Source: Amycolatopsis nivea
GTDB lineage: Bacteria > Actinomycetota > Actinomycetes > Mycobacteriales > Pseudonocardiaceae
DNA: 64,000 nt
Direction: 5' to 3'
NCBI RefSeq assembly: GCF_004522235.1
Contig: NZ_SDLT01000003.1
Span: forward strand, 248,001-312,000
Shown: piece after piece, positions 46,687-55,747 of the stretch
Position numbering within the stretch: the stretch's first letter is position 1
Layout: each line of letters begins with the position of its first letter
The notes under the pieces: model-generated
The model's database searches: none
What the model saw: the letters and a program-made list of their open reading frames with translations, nothing else
Told to the model about the DNA's origin: nothing
Position numbers and translations under genes: made by a program

Positions 46687-46724
46687 GTGTCGTTGCCGGT
46701 TCTCACCGTGCTGAACACTCACGA
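46681..46724. repeat. 44-nt palindromic element, family 2, copy 2
   Basis: TCGTGAGTGT (46681) pairs perfectly with ACACTCACGA (ending 46724). Its reverse complement aligns along its whole length with the element at 27478-27523, sharing TCGTGAG, CGGTGAGAACCGGC and CACTCACGA. The MocR stop codon TGA (46684-46686) lies within the left arm. It may act as terminator for the convergent genes. Confidence 0.8.
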
Positions 46725-46729
46725 CGTCC

Positions 46730-48691
46730 TTAGGCCTTCCGCCGCCACACCAGCCGCGTCAGCGTCGCCGCGACCTTTGCCGAAGCGGGCTGGCGGGGCA
46801 GCTTTTTGGCTTCCGGCGCGGATTCCGGCATCACCCGGTAGACGAGGTGCGCCGCGAACCGCGCGAGGTCCGGCGCTGCCAGCGAGGCCAGTTCCGCGGC
46901 CCGGCCCTCGGGGAGGCTCAGGATCTGTGGTCGCCGTTCGATCGCCTTCACCACCAGCGCCGCGGCGCGTTCCGGTGAACTCGCGGGCAGCCCGCGGTAC
47001 GAACCGGTCGGCGCGATCATGTCCGTGCGCACCAACGGCATCCGGACCGAGGAGAACGTGACGCCGTCGGACAGCGTCTCGCGCCCGGCGGTCAGGCTGA
47101 ACTCCTCGAGCGCGGCTTTTGAAGCCAGGTAAGCGGAAAACCGCGGGGTGTCGGTCTGCAGGCCTTGCGTGGTGACGTTCACGATGTGGCCGAACCGGCG
47201 TTCGGTCATCGACGGCAGCAGCCCGAGGATCAGCCGCACCGGGCCGAAGTAGTTGATGGCCATGGTGCGTTCGTAGTCGTGGAACCGTTCCGTCGACAGC
47301 TGCACCGAGCGTCGGATGGAGCGTCCGGCGTTGTTCACCAAGACGTCCACCGCGCCGTGGTCGGCGAGGACCGCCTTCACGAGACCGTCGACCGCGTCGC
47401 CGTCAGTGAGGTCGCACGGGTACGTCGCTGCTTCGCCACCTGCTGCGGTGATCTCGCTACGCACGTCTTCGAGTTCTTCGGCACGACGCGCGATGAGAAG
47501 CACCTTCGCACCGCGTCGTGCGACAGCGAGCGCACTAGCGCGGCCAATGCCCGACGACGCACCGGTAATGAGGACAACGCGTCCTTCAAGCCCTGGGCGG
47601 CGAGCGTGGTCCGGATCAAGATGCGCGCGCCAGTAGCGGTAAAGCGGTTCTGCGTAGTCGCGAAGCTCGGGAAGGTGGACGCCGCTGCCGTACAGCTCCG
47701 AAGTGGTGCGCGCGGTGTCGAACTCCACCTCCATGTTCAGGTGGGGGAGTACTTCGAGCGGAATTCCCAGCTCGGTCAACACTGCTGCGCGCGTCGCACG
47801 TCCAGTCGGCAGGCGGTCGACAGCGGTCGCGAGGCGAGACGCTGTGCTGCGAAGCAGACCGGACGGCACCGTCGTGCGTACGCGCGGCGCTCCGGCAACG
47901 CGGGCGAAGGCGTTGTAGACCTCGTGCAGCTTCTGCGGTCGCGGCGAAGCGAGGTGATACGTACTGCCCGAAGGCGCTTCGCGGTGCATGAGGTTTTCCA
48001 TCGCGGCGACGACGTAGTCGACCGGGACGAGGTTGGTGGCCCCGAAATCGGGCGCGGCGAGCGGCAGCTGCTTCGGCAGCGCGGCAAGGCGCGAGATGGC
48101 GGGCAGGAAGTAGTACGGACCGTCGATCTTGTCCATCTCGCCGGTGCGCGAATCGCCGACGACCGCGGAGGGCCGGTAGACGCGAAACGGCACGTCGGAC
48201 TGTGCGCGGACCAGCTTCTCGGCCTCGAACTTCGTGGCGTGATACGGAGAACTGAAGGACTGTCCGAGGTCGAAATCGGCTTCGGTGAAGCGGCCGGCGT
48301 GATCGCCCGCGACGGCGATCGACGACACGTGGTGCAGCAGTCCCGCGCCCGCAGCGGCGGCGAATGCGAGCAGGTTCCGGGTGCCCTCGACGTTCGCGGC
48401 CTGGTTCGCCGCGTCGTCGGCGGTGAAGTCGTAGACCGCGCCGAGGTGGACGACGTGATCGACCCCGTCGTAGCCGGCCGGGTCGAGGCCCAGCAGCGGT
48501 TCGGTGAGGTCGCCGACGGCGGGGACCAGGCGGTCGGCGTTCGGCCAGTCCCGCGCCAGCGCGGCCAGGCGGTCGCGCGAGGTGTTGCGGACGAGCACGT
48601 GGACGGCGGTCGTGTCCCGCCGCGAGAGCAAGCGGGCGACCAGGCGCTTCCCGAGGAAGCCCGTCGCGCCCGTGACGAAGTAGGTGGTCAT
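46730..48691 (-). CDS. Two-domain SDR, fatty acyl-CoA reductase-like
   Basis: A 653-residue protein with two reductase domains. Residues 1-350 form an extended SDR of the thioester-reductase type (TGATGFLGKRLVARLL at the start, SSIAV, active-site YHATK); residues about 370-600 are a classical SDR (ITGASSGIGRASALAVARRG, NNAGRS, YLASK). This arrangement matches bacterial fatty acyl-CoA reductases such as mycobacterial AcrA1 (Rv3391) and Marinobacter FAR, which reduce acyl-CoA to alcohol for wax ester synthesis. I start at ATG 48691 (GAAAGG 8 nt upstream); GTG 48700 is possible. A perfect TetR-type palindrome lies upstream. Confidence 0.85.
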   Translation of the reverse strand: MTTYFVTGATGFLGKRLVARLLSRRDTTAVHVLVRNTSRDRLAALARDWPNADRLVPAVGDLTEPLLGLDPAGYDGVDHVVHLGAVYDFTADDAANQAANVEGTRNLLAFAAAAGAGLLHHVSSIAVAGDHAGRFTEADFDLGQSFSSPYHATKFEAEKLVRAQSDVPFRVYRPSAVVGDSRTGEMDKIDGPYYFLPAISRLAALPKQLPLAAPDFGATNLVPVDYVVAAMENLMHREAPSGSTYHLASPRPQKLHEVYNAFARVAGAPRVRTTVPSGLLRSTASRLATAVDRLPTGRATRAAVLTELGIPLEVLPHLNMEVEFDTARTTSELYGSGVHLPELRDYAEPLYRYWRAHLDPDHARRPGLEGRVVLITGASSGIGRASALAVARRGAKVLLIARRAEELEDVRSEITAAGGEAATYPCDLTDGDAVDGLVKAVLADHGAVDVLVNNAGRSIRRSVQLSTERFHDYERTMAINYFGPVRLILGLLPSMTERRFGHIVNVTTQGLQTDTPRFSAYLASKAALEEFSLTAGRETLSDGVTFSSVRMPLVRTDMIAPTGSYRGLPASSPERAAALVVKAIERRPQILSLPEGRAAELASLAAPDLARFAAHLVYRVMPESAPEAKKLPRQPASAKVAATLTRLVWRRKA

Positions 48692-48728
48692 GGCCGGCAC
48701 CTTTCGGGGTCTGCGGGTGCCGACTCTA

Positions 48729-48744
48729 CCTACTCATGAGTAGG
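48729..48744. promoter_or_regulatory. TetR-type operator upstream of the acyl reductase gene
   Basis: CCTACTCATGAGTAGG is a perfect 16-bp palindrome located 38 bp upstream of the reductase start. TACTCATGAGTA-like sites are typical for TetR-family regulators of lipid genes. No tetR gene is next to it. Confidence 0.75.
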
Positions 48745-48755
48745 AACGGTAGTTG

Positions 48756-48992
48756 TCAGTCGGTTCCGGTGCGTCGCGCCGACGTCGCGGTGGCCACCAC
48801 GGCGTCGCGCAGGGCCGCGCGCAGCCGCCCGACCTCCAGCGGCCCCAGCACGGCCGCCTCTCCCGGTGGCGCGACCAGGACGACTTTGTCGTCGCTGCTC
48901 ACGAACACCGTCACGTCGCGCCGCCTGCCCGCCAGGTCCCGGCAGCCGACCGTCCACTCGTTCCGCACTGCACTGTCGTCCCGCGCTGTCAC
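48756..48992 (-). CDS. Conserved small protein of unknown function
   Basis: A 78-residue protein starting (V)TARDDSAVRNEWTVG, with a compact beta-rich middle (DVTVFVSSDDKVVLVAPPG) and a helical end (LEVGRLRAALRDAVVATA). Codon use is like that of its neighbours. GTG at 48992 is preceded by GGAAGGCGAGG. Similar short proteins occur across Pseudonocardiaceae as far as I recall, with no function assigned. It lies 64 bp upstream of the acyl reductase gene on the same strand, with the TetR-type palindrome between them. Confidence 0.65.
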   Translation of the reverse strand: MTARDDSAVRNEWTVGCRDLAGRRRDVTVFVSSDDKVVLVAPPGEAAVLGPLEVGRLRAALRDAVVATATSARRTGTD

Positions 48993-49172
48993 GGCCCTCG
49001 CCTTCCGATCACGTAGCACCCGTGTCCTTCGTGCGGGGGTGTGACCGCGCCCTCCGCGGCGGCTTACGCCGGTTCACCCGAATTGCCTACCGGCCGGTTT
49101 TCCACGGGGTGTGACCAGCCGCATACCGGAGTAGCGTCGGCCACCGCACGCCGCGGGCACTCAGGAGGACGC

Positions 49173-50417
49173 ATGTCGGAACCTCGGAAAATCGTCATCG
49201 TCGGAGCCGGACTGGCCGGTGCCACCGCCGCGGCGACAGTGCGAGAACGCGGTTTCGACGGTGAGATCCTGCTGCTGGGAGCGGACACGCACCGGCCGTA
49301 CGAGCTGCCGCCGCTGTCGAAGGCGGTACTGCTCGGCAACGCCGACGAGCCTGACTGGGTGCGCGAAGAGGGCTACTGGAGCGAGCACGACATCCAACTG
49401 CTCTCCGGCACCACCGCAACCCGGGTTGAACTGGGCGCCCGCCTGGTCCTTGACGACGCTGGCGACGAACACCGCTACGACCGCCTGGTCTTAGCGACCG
49501 GTTCACACCCGCGGACGCTGAAGGTGCCCGGCGGCGACCTACCCGGCCTCTACATGCTTCGCACTCTCGACGACTCCCTGCGGCTGCGTGCGGCCTTCGA
49601 AGCTGCGAAGCGCGTACTGATCGTCGGTGCGGGCTGGATTGGTACTGAAGCCGCCGCTGCCGCGCGTACGCACGGTGCCGAGGTCACTGTGGTCGCCCCG
49701 GAGAAGCTGCCGCTCGCGAACGTGTTGGGCGACGAAGTGGCCGGAACGTTCTACCGCCTGCACGAAGAACACGGTGTGCAGTGGCGTCTTGGCGAAGGCG
49801 TCGCAGCGATCACCGGTGACACCGCAGCGACCGGCGTCCGACTGTCGAGCGGCGAAGAGCTGTACGCCGACGTTGTCCTTATCGCCGTCGGCGCGGCCCC
49901 GAGCGTCGAACTGGCGCACGCCGCCGGTCTCGAGCTGTCAGACGACGGCGGTGTCGATGTCGACGCAGGTCTGCGTACAGCGGCACCTGACGTTTACGCG
50001 ATCGGCGACATCGCTTCGCAGTTCCATCCGCGCTACGGCCGCCGCGTACGCGTCGAGCACTGGGCGACAGCGCGTACGCAAGGCGAGCACGTGGCGGCCA
50101 ACCTCTTTGGCGCGAACGAGCCGTACTTGAACAGCCCGTACTTCTTCTCCGACCAATACGACCCAGACCGCGGCGGCCCGGCGATCGGCTGCGAATACCG
50201 CGGCCTGCCCGTCTTGGACCGAGACCGCGTCGTCGTGCGCGGGGACCTCGCGACCTACGACTTCACGGCGTTCTGGGTAACCCCGGAGAGCGAGGTCTCG
50301 GCCGCGATGAACGTCAACCAGTGGGACGACGGGGACGCGCTGCAAAAGCTGGTCGACGAACGCATCGCGGTCACCGACGACCAGCTGCGGAGCGGAAATC
50401 TCGCCGATCTGGGCTGA
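49173..50417 (+). CDS. FAD-dependent ferredoxin reductase-type oxidoreductase
   Basis: A 414-residue flavoprotein of the putidaredoxin/rhodocoxin reductase family. The FAD site is VIVGAGLAGATAAATVRERGFDGEILLLG, the NAD(P)H site is VLIVGAGWIGTEAAAAARTHGAEVTVV, the second FAD motif is DVYAIGDIA, and a C-terminal reductase domain follows (about 320-414 with VEHWATARTQGEHVAANLFG). It would pass electrons from NAD(P)H to a ferredoxin serving a P450 or oxygenase, none of which is adjacent. The start ATG 49173 has AGGAGG 7 nt upstream. Its 3' end overlaps the convergent MFS gene by 47 bp. Confidence 0.92.
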   Translation: MSEPRKIVIVGAGLAGATAAATVRERGFDGEILLLGADTHRPYELPPLSKAVLLGNADEPDWVREEGYWSEHDIQLLSGTTATRVELGARLVLDDAGDEHRYDRLVLATGSHPRTLKVPGGDLPGLYMLRTLDDSLRLRAAFEAAKRVLIVGAGWIGTEAAAAARTHGAEVTVVAPEKLPLANVLGDEVAGTFYRLHEEHGVQWRLGEGVAAITGDTAATGVRLSSGEELYADVVLIAVGAAPSVELAHAAGLELSDDGGVDVDAGLRTAAPDVYAIGDIASQFHPRYGRRVRVEHWATARTQGEHVAANLFGANEPYLNSPYFFSDQYDPDRGGPAIGCEYRGLPVLDRDRVVVRGDLATYDFTAFWVTPESEVSAAMNVNQWDDGDALQKLVDERIAVTDDQLRSGNLADLG

Positions 50418-52653
50418 CCGCCAGCGTCGCGAACGACAGCCAAGCGACCACCCCGAACCCGGCCATCACCGCGGTCATCGGCACCGCCGTGCCCGGCCCG
50501 CCGAGCCCGACCAGCGGCGTCGCGATCCCGCCGATCGCGAACTGCAGCACACCCAGCAGCGCCGACGCCGCCCCCGCTGTGCGCGCGTGCCCCGCGAGCG
50601 CGAGCGAACTGGCGTTCGGGTTGATGATTCCGATGCAGGAAACCATGAGCAGCAACGGAATCAGCAACGCAGGCAACGGCAGCCGCATGACCGCGGCCGC
50701 CAGCGTGGCCAGACCGGAGAGGGTCGACACCGTCAGCCCCGTGCGCAGCAGCGTCCGTTCGGGGAAGCGACCGACGAGCCACCCGTTGAGCTGCCCAGCG
50801 AGCACGATGCCCACCCCGTTGAGCCCGAAGACGACGCTGTATTCCTGCGGACTCAGCCGGTAAACGTCCTGCAACGCGAACGACGACCCCGAGATGTACG
50901 CGAACAACGCGGCGAAATTCAACCCGGCGGTGAGCGCGTAACCAAGGAACGTGCGGTCGGTGAGCAGGTGCCAGTACGTCCGAAGCACCCCACCCAACCG
51001 CGCCGGATGCCGCCGCTCGACCGGCAACGGCTCCGGCAGCGCGAACGCGACCGCAGCGAGCAACAGCGCACCGAACCCGGTGAGGACGACGAACACCCCG
51101 CGCCAGGACGTGAACGTGAGCAACTGCCCGCCGAGCACCGGCGCGAGGATCGGCGCGAGACCGTTGACCAGCAGGAGAAGCGAGAAGAACTTCGTCATCG
51201 CCGTGCCGGTGTAGAGATCGCGGACGGTCGCGCGGGCGATCACGATCCCCGCCGCCGCGCCGAGCGCCTGGATGCTCCGCGCCGCGATCAGCAGCTCAAC
51301 GCCCGGACTCACCGCCGCCGCGACCGACCCGACGATGTACAGCCCCAGCCCGACCAGCAACGGCCGCCGCCGCCCGAAGGAATCCGACAACGGCCCAGCG
51401 ATGATCTGCCCGACCGCGAGCCCGACGACGAAGGCGGTGAGCGTCAGTTGGACGGTGGTGTCGGAGGCCTGGAAATCACCCGCCATCCGGGGGAGAGCGG
51501 GGAGGTACATGTCGATGGAGAGCGGGCCGAAGGCGGAGAGACCGCCGAGAATGAGGAGACGTCGGATCTTGCCCTGGCGGGGGTGCTCGGGGAGGGTGAC
51601 GGAGTGTTCGAGGGAGGGATATTCCACGCTGGCTGCGGTGGGGTGGTCAGCCGCGGAGTGATCCGGGGTGGGTTGGTTTGCCGCGGTTTGATCCGGGGTG
51701 GGGCCGTGGGCTGCGGATTGATCCGGGCTGGGGTGGTCGGCTGCGGAGTGATCCGCCGCGGAGTGATCCGGGGCGGGGCAGTCGGCTGCGGAGTGATTGG
51801 CTGCGGAGTGTCCGGGCGTGGAGTGATCCGCGGTGGAGGGTTCGGCAACGGAATGCTCCGCGTCGGAGTATTCCGTTGCAGAGTGATCGGCCGTGGAGTG
51901 GTTTGCCATGGGGTGATTGGCCGTGGAGTGGTCGGGCGTGGCACGGTTCGCCGTGGGGTGGTCGGCCCTGGAGTGATCGGGCGTCGAATGATCCGCCACC
52001 GATCCCTGAGCCCTGGAATGCTCCGTGCCGAAGGCATCAGCGGCGGAGTATTCAGCTCCGGAATGATCCGACGTCACGCGGTCCGCTGTGGAGTGATCCG
52101 TCGCGGAATGATCAAGAGCCAGGTGATCGTCCGCCGAATAATCAGCAGCGGAGCGCTCCGGAGCGAGCATCCACGAGCCGTCCGGCAACGGCACTGCCCG
52201 CTCAGCGGCACACCATTCGCCGCCTGCGCCGCCTGCGCCGCCTGCGCCGCCTGCGCCGCCTGCGCCGCCTGCGCCGCCTGCGCCGCCCGAGTCGCCGGAA
52301 CCGTCCGCGCCGACTGCCGGAGCGCCAGCCATGTTCGGGTTCTCCCGGCGATCGCGCCGGTTCACATCACCGGGCTCACGCACCCCGCCCTCGTCGCCGA
52401 TGCCCCGCAGGCCTCCCTCGTCGCCGATGCCCCGCAGGCCTCCCTCGTCGCCGAGGCCCCGCAGGCCTCCCGCGTCAGAGCTGTCCCGCGGCCCCTTCAT
52501 CGGCCCCGAATCTCCGCCGCTGCCCGCCCGCGCCTCGCTGCCTTCCCCGCCGTCGCGCGAATCGCCGCTCGCCCGTCCCCGCGGCCCAGCCGCATCCCCA
52601 ATCGCCATCCGCGCCGCACCGTCTCCCTCGCTCTGACGGGACAACCCCGCCAC
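50371..52653 (-). CDS. Bcr/CflA-type MFS exporter with a 360-residue repetitive N-terminus
   Basis: The C-terminal 400 residues (about 363-760) are a standard drug:H+ antiporter of the Bcr/CflA group with the hallmark PLSIDMYLPALPRMAGDF, twelve membrane spans and the motif DSFGRRRPLLVGL. Ahead of it is an extension unlike any I know: three copies of GGLRGIGDE (62-88), a (GGA)n run (123-145) and 34 uninterrupted pentads of consensus D-H-S-x-A (171-340), very rich in His and Asp. It would lie in the cytoplasm. The frame is open from GTG 52653; ATG 52608 or, for a normal-length exporter, GTG 51627 are other starts, but none has a good ribosome site. Confidence 0.78.
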   Translation of the reverse strand: MAGLSRQSEGDGAARMAIGDAAGPRGRASGDSRDGGEGSEARAGSGGDSGPMKGPRDSSDAGGLRGLGDEGGLRGIGDEGGLRGIGDEGGVREPGDVNRRDRRENPNMAGAPAVGADGSGDSGGAGGAGGAGGAGGAGGAGGAGGEWCAAERAVPLPDGSWMLAPERSAADYSADDHLALDHSATDHSTADRVTSDHSGAEYSAADAFGTEHSRAQGSVADHSTPDHSRADHPTANRATPDHSTANHPMANHSTADHSATEYSDAEHSVAEPSTADHSTPGHSAANHSAADCPAPDHSAADHSAADHPSPDQSAAHGPTPDQTAANQPTPDHSAADHPTAASVEYPSLEHSVTLPEHPRQGKIRRLLILGGLSAFGPLSIDMYLPALPRMAGDFQASDTTVQLTLTAFVVGLAVGQIIAGPLSDSFGRRRPLLVGLGLYIVGSVAAAVSPGVELLIAARSIQALGAAAGIVIARATVRDLYTGTAMTKFFSLLLLVNGLAPILAPVLGGQLLTFTSWRGVFVVLTGFGALLLAAVAFALPEPLPVERRHPARLGGVLRTYWHLLTDRTFLGYALTAGLNFAALFAYISGSSFALQDVYRLSPQEYSVVFGLNGVGIVLAGQLNGWLVGRFPERTLLRTGLTVSTLSGLATLAAAVMRLPLPALLIPLLLMVSCIGIINPNASSLALAGHARTAGAASALLGVLQFAIGGIATPLVGLGGPGTAVPMTAVMAGFGVVAWLSFATLAVSPDRRDFRSAAGRR
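51634..52143 (-). repeat. 15-bp tandem repeat encoding 34 D-H-S-x-A pentads
   Basis: A 510-bp stretch with exact 15-bp periodicity and no indel encodes residues 171-340 of the MFS protein. Position 1 is mostly Asp/Asn/Glu, position 2 His (sometimes Gln/Tyr/Arg), position 3 Ser/Pro, position 5 Ala/Pro. Third-position GC is lower than in the surrounding genes. Confidence 0.92.
52219..52287 (-). repeat. 9-bp tandem repeat encoding (Gly-Gly-Ala)n
   Basis: GCCGCCTGC is repeated about seven to eight times, encoding a Gly-Gly-Ala run in the MFS extension. Such pure arrays are prone to length change by slippage, in steps that keep the frame. Confidence 0.9.
52390..52470 (-). repeat. 27-bp tandem repeat encoding GGLRGIGDE
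   Basis: Three nearly identical 27-bp units encode GGLRG(L/I)GDE three times in the N-terminal part of the MFS extension. The units differ by one or two bases. Confidence 0.9.
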
Positions 52654-52748
52654 GACGAGTGTCCGTTATCCGCCCGCCAGCCCGGTGATCGGATCAATTT
52701 CCGCACCAAATCCCGCTTCCCTCTAGATCTGTCGCCCTCCGGTGCGCT

Positions 52749-52763
52749 ATACATCGGATGTAT
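52749..52763. promoter_or_regulatory. GntR-type operator of the fucose operon
   Basis: ATACAT-CGG-ATGTAT is a perfect palindrome, 33 bp upstream of the first gene of the catabolic/transport operon. Sites of this form are typical for FadR-subfamily GntR proteins. The GntR gene at 60208-60924 is the obvious candidate binder, since its own upstream region repeats CGGATGT. Confidence 0.75.
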
Positions 52764-52795
52764 CGCGAGAACGGTGTCGAGAGAGGGGTTCGTCC

Positions 52796-53650
52796 GTGCG
52801 GTTTGTGCGTCTCGGGGCAGCGGGGGCTGAGCGTCCGTTCGTCCGTGCCGGTGACGGCACCCTCCACGACCTCTCCGGGGTCACGCCGGACATCGACGGC
52901 GCGTTCCTCGCCGGCGACGGACCGGCCAAGGCCGCGCGGGCGCTCGAAGCCGGGGAACTGCCGGTCGCCGACGGGGCCGGGCTGCGGGTCGGCGCGCCGA
53001 TCGCCGCGCCGGGCAAGATCGTCTGCATCGGCATGAACTACCGCCGTCACGCCGAGGAAACCGGCGCGGCCGTGCCGACCGAACCGGTGCTGTTCATGAA
53101 GGCGCCCGACGTGATGGTCGGACCGTTCGACGAGGTGCTCGTCCCGCGCGGCTCCACGGCCACCGACTGGGAGGTCGAGCTCGGCGTCGTCATCGGGAAA
53201 ACCGCGCGGTACCTGGAAAGCGCGGACGAAGCGCTGGCGCACGTCGCCGGGTATGTCGTGTCCAACGACGTCTCCGAGCGCGATTTCCAGCTGAACCGCG
53301 GCGGCCAGTGGGACAAGGGCAAGAACTGCGAGACCTTCAACCCGCTCGGCCCTGAACTCGTGACCGCCGACGAAATCCCCGACCCGCAGGCGCTCGGCCT
53401 GCGCACCTGGGTCAACGGCGAGAAGGTGCAGGATTCGTCCACAAAGGACATGGTGTTCGGCGTCGCCGAGATCATCCGTTACCTGAGCCAGTTCATGGTG
53501 CTGCGCCCCGGCGACCTGATCAACACCGGCACCCCGGAGGGCGTCGCGCTCGGGCAGCCGGAACCGAAGCCGTACCTGCGCGCGGGCGACGTCGTCGAAC
53601 TGGAAATCGACGGCCTCGGCAAGCAGCGCCAGACCTTCGGGCAGGCCTGA
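52796..53650 (+). CDS. Fumarylacetoacetate hydrolase-family protein (2,4-diketo-3-deoxy-L-fuconate hydrolase)
   Basis: A 284-residue FAH-family enzyme. The metal-site and active-site motifs are [12 protein letters not shown], the acidic triad in [12 protein letters not shown], and [10 protein letters not shown] with [12 protein letters not shown]. In the non-phosphorylative fucose pathway this family cleaves 2,4-diketo-3-deoxy-L-fuconate to pyruvate and L-lactate, the last step. The start is GTG 52796, preceded by GAGAGGGG; the frame extends to 52742 but over the operator. It is the first gene of the operon, 1 bp before the dehydratase gene. Confidence 0.88.
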   Translation: MRFVRLGAAGAERPFVRAGDGTLHDLSGVTPDIDGAFLAGDGPAKAARALEAGELPVADGAGLRVGAPIAAPGKIVCIGMNYRRHAEETGAAVPTEPVLFMKAPDVMVGPFDEVLVPRGSTATDWEVELGVVIGKTARYLESADEALAHVAGYVVSNDVSERDFQLNRGGQWDKGKNCETFNPLGPELVTADEIPDPQALGLRTWVNGEKVQDSSTKDMVFGVAEIIRYLSQFMVLRPGDLINTGTPEGVALGQPEPKPYLRAGDVVELEIDGLGKQRQTFGQA

Positions 53651-53651
53651 C

Positions 53652-54953
53652 ATGGCGAAAATCGTGGCCATGGAGGTCCGGGACGTCCGCTTCCCGACGT
53701 CGCGCGACCTCGACGGTTCGGACGCGATGAACCCGGATCCGGACTATTCGGCGGCCTACGTCGAATTGCACACCGATGCCGGACCGGATGGTTACGGCCT
53801 CGCGTTCACCATCGGCCGGGGCAACGACGTGCAGGCCGCCGCGATCCGTGCGCTCGCGCCGCATGTGGTCGGCCGCGATGTTCCTGAAGACGCAGAAGCG
53901 CTCGGTGCGCTCTCTCGGGCCTTGGTCGGCGACTCGCAATTCCGTTGGCTGGGACCGGAAAAAGGCGTGGCACACATGGCGATCGGCGCGATCGTCAACG
54001 CCGCGTGGGACCTTGCCGCACGGCGTGCCGGACTTCCATTGTGGAAGTTCGCGTCGCGGATGACGCCGGAGGAGCTGGTGTCCCTTGTGGACTTCCGCTA
54101 CCTCTCCGACGCGCTCACCGAAGAGGAAGCGCTCGACATCCTGCGCGCCGCCGAGCCCGGGAAAGCAGAGCGGATCGCCAAGCTCGAAGCCGACGGCTAT
54201 CGCGCGTACAGCACGTCGGCGGGTTGGCTCGGTTATTCCGACGCGAAATTGGTACGACTGGCCGAACAAGCCGTTGCCGACGGTTTCGAGATGATCAAAC
54301 TGAAGGTCGGCGGGAATCTCGAAGACGACGTCCGGCGAATGAAGCTGGCCCGCGAGACTGTCGGCCCGGACATCCGGATCGCGGTCGACGCGAACCAGCG
54401 CTGGGATGTCGCGACGGCAGTGTCGTGGATGACTGCGCTGGCACCGTTCGATCCATATTGGATTGAAGAGCCGACCTCGCCGGACGATGTTCTTGGCCAT
54501 GCGGCCATCGCGAAGGCGCTCGCACCGATCAAGGTCGCCACCGGCGAGCATGTCCAGAACCGCGTGGTGTTCAAGCAATTGCTGCAGGCTAACGCGATCG
54601 ACGTGCTGCAGCTGGACGCCGCACGCGTCGGCGGGGTGAACGAGAATCTAGCGATCCTGTTGCTGGCAGCCAAATTCGGCGTCCCGGTGTGTCCGCACGC
54701 CGGTGGGGTCGGATTGTGCGAACTGGTGCGGCATCTGTCCATGTTCGACTTCGTGGCAGTGTCCGGTTCGGAGAGCGACCGGTCCATCGAATGGGTCGAC
54801 CACCTGCACGACCACTTCACCGACCCGGCCGTCGTGCGCGACGGCCGCTACCTGGCCCCGACCGCACCGGGCTTTTCCGCGCGCATGCACGACGCTACGC
54901 TGCGCCGGTTCAGCTTCCCGGACGGTCCTGAATGGACGGAGAACGCGCAGTGA
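53652..54953 (+). CDS. L-fuconate dehydratase (enolase superfamily)
   Basis: A 433-residue enolase-superfamily dehydratase. Active-site residues are visible as the KxK motif in EMIKLKVGG, the metal ligands Asp in AVDANQRWD, Glu in [11 protein letters not shown] and Glu in TGEHVQNRV, and the His base in [11 protein letters not shown]. The order, length and the N-terminal [26 protein letters not shown] agree with L-fuconate dehydratase of Xanthomonas. It converts L-fuconate to 2-keto-3-deoxy-L-fuconate. It overlaps the SDR gene by GTGA. Confidence 0.93.
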   Translation: MAKIVAMEVRDVRFPTSRDLDGSDAMNPDPDYSAAYVELHTDAGPDGYGLAFTIGRGNDVQAAAIRALAPHVVGRDVPEDAEALGALSRALVGDSQFRWLGPEKGVAHMAIGAIVNAAWDLAARRAGLPLWKFASRMTPEELVSLVDFRYLSDALTEEEALDILRAAEPGKAERIAKLEADGYRAYSTSAGWLGYSDAKLVRLAEQAVADGFEMIKLKVGGNLEDDVRRMKLARETVGPDIRIAVDANQRWDVATAVSWMTALAPFDPYWIEEPTSPDDVLGHAAIAKALAPIKVATGEHVQNRVVFKQLLQANAIDVLQLDAARVGGVNENLAILLLAAKFGVPVCPHAGGVGLCELVRHLSMFDFVAVSGSESDRSIEWVDHLHDHFTDPAVVRDGRYLAPTAPGFSARMHDATLRRFSFPDGPEWTENAQ

Positions 54954-55708
54954 GCGAATTCGACGGGCTGGTCGCCGCGGTCACCGGCGGCGCTTCGGGC
55001 ATCGGCCTGGCCACGGCGAACCTGCTGGCCCAGCGCGGCGCGCAGGTGGCCGTGCTCGACCTCAAGACCGACGAGGTGCCGGAGCCGCTGGCCGGATTCC
55101 GCTGCGACGTGACGTCCGACGCCGAGGTTCGCGCCGCCGTCGACGCGGTGGCCGAACGCTTCGGCCGGCTCGACATCCTGATCAACAACGCGGGAATCGG
55201 CGCGCAGGGCGACGTCACCGCGAATGACGACGACGAGTGGCACCGGGCGTACGACGTGAACGTGGTCGGCATGGTGCGCACTGCGCGGGCAGCCTTGCCG
55301 CACTTGAAAAACTCGCCTGCGGCAGCGGTCGTGAACACGTGCTCGATCGCCGCCTGGGCCGGACTGCCCGCGCGGGCGCTGTACTCGGCCACGAAAGGCG
55401 CGGTGCTGTCGCTGACCCTCGCGATGGCCACCGATCACCTGCCGGACCGGATCCGCGTCAACTGCGTGTGCCCCGGCACCGCGGACACCCCGTGGGTCGG
55501 CAGGCTGCTCGACACCGCCGCGGACCCCTCGGCCGAGCGGGAGGCGCTCGCCGCCCGCCAGCCGATGGGAAGGCTGGTGACCGCGGACGAGGTCGCGAAC
55601 GCGATCGCGTACCTGGCCAGCCCGCTTTCGGCATCGACTACCGGCACCGCGCTCGCGGTGGACGGCGGCATGTACGGCCTGCGCCCGCGCGGACCCGTGC
55701 AGAACTGA
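54950..55708 (+). CDS. SDR dehydrogenase (2-keto-3-deoxy-L-fuconate dehydrogenase)
   Basis: A 252-residue classical SDR with [12 protein letters not shown] and the catalytic YSATK. Its place between fuconate dehydratase and the transport genes, and the FAH hydrolase in the same operon, point to oxidation of 2-keto-3-deoxy-L-fuconate to the 2,4-diketo acid. The start GTG 54950 overlaps the dehydratase stop; a further in-frame ATG at 54932 lies inside that gene. Confidence 0.88.
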   Translation: MSEFDGLVAAVTGGASGIGLATANLLAQRGAQVAVLDLKTDEVPEPLAGFRCDVTSDAEVRAAVDAVAERFGRLDILINNAGIGAQGDVTANDDDEWHRAYDVNVVGMVRTARAALPHLKNSPAAAVVNTCSIAAWAGLPARALYSATKGAVLSLTLAMATDHLPDRIRVNCVCPGTADTPWVGRLLDTAADPSAEREALAARQPMGRLVTADEVANAIAYLASPLSASTTGTALAVDGGMYGLRPRGPVQN

Positions 55709-55747
55709 TCTGCTTAGCCAACAAGGCCTGTCATCAAGGAGGATGCG

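Noticed and set aside
50587..52830. A 747-codon plus-strand frame opposite the MFS gene and its repeats
   Set aside because: It mirrors the 15- and 9-bp repeats and the MFS codons; no start context, and it reads into the next operon's promoter.
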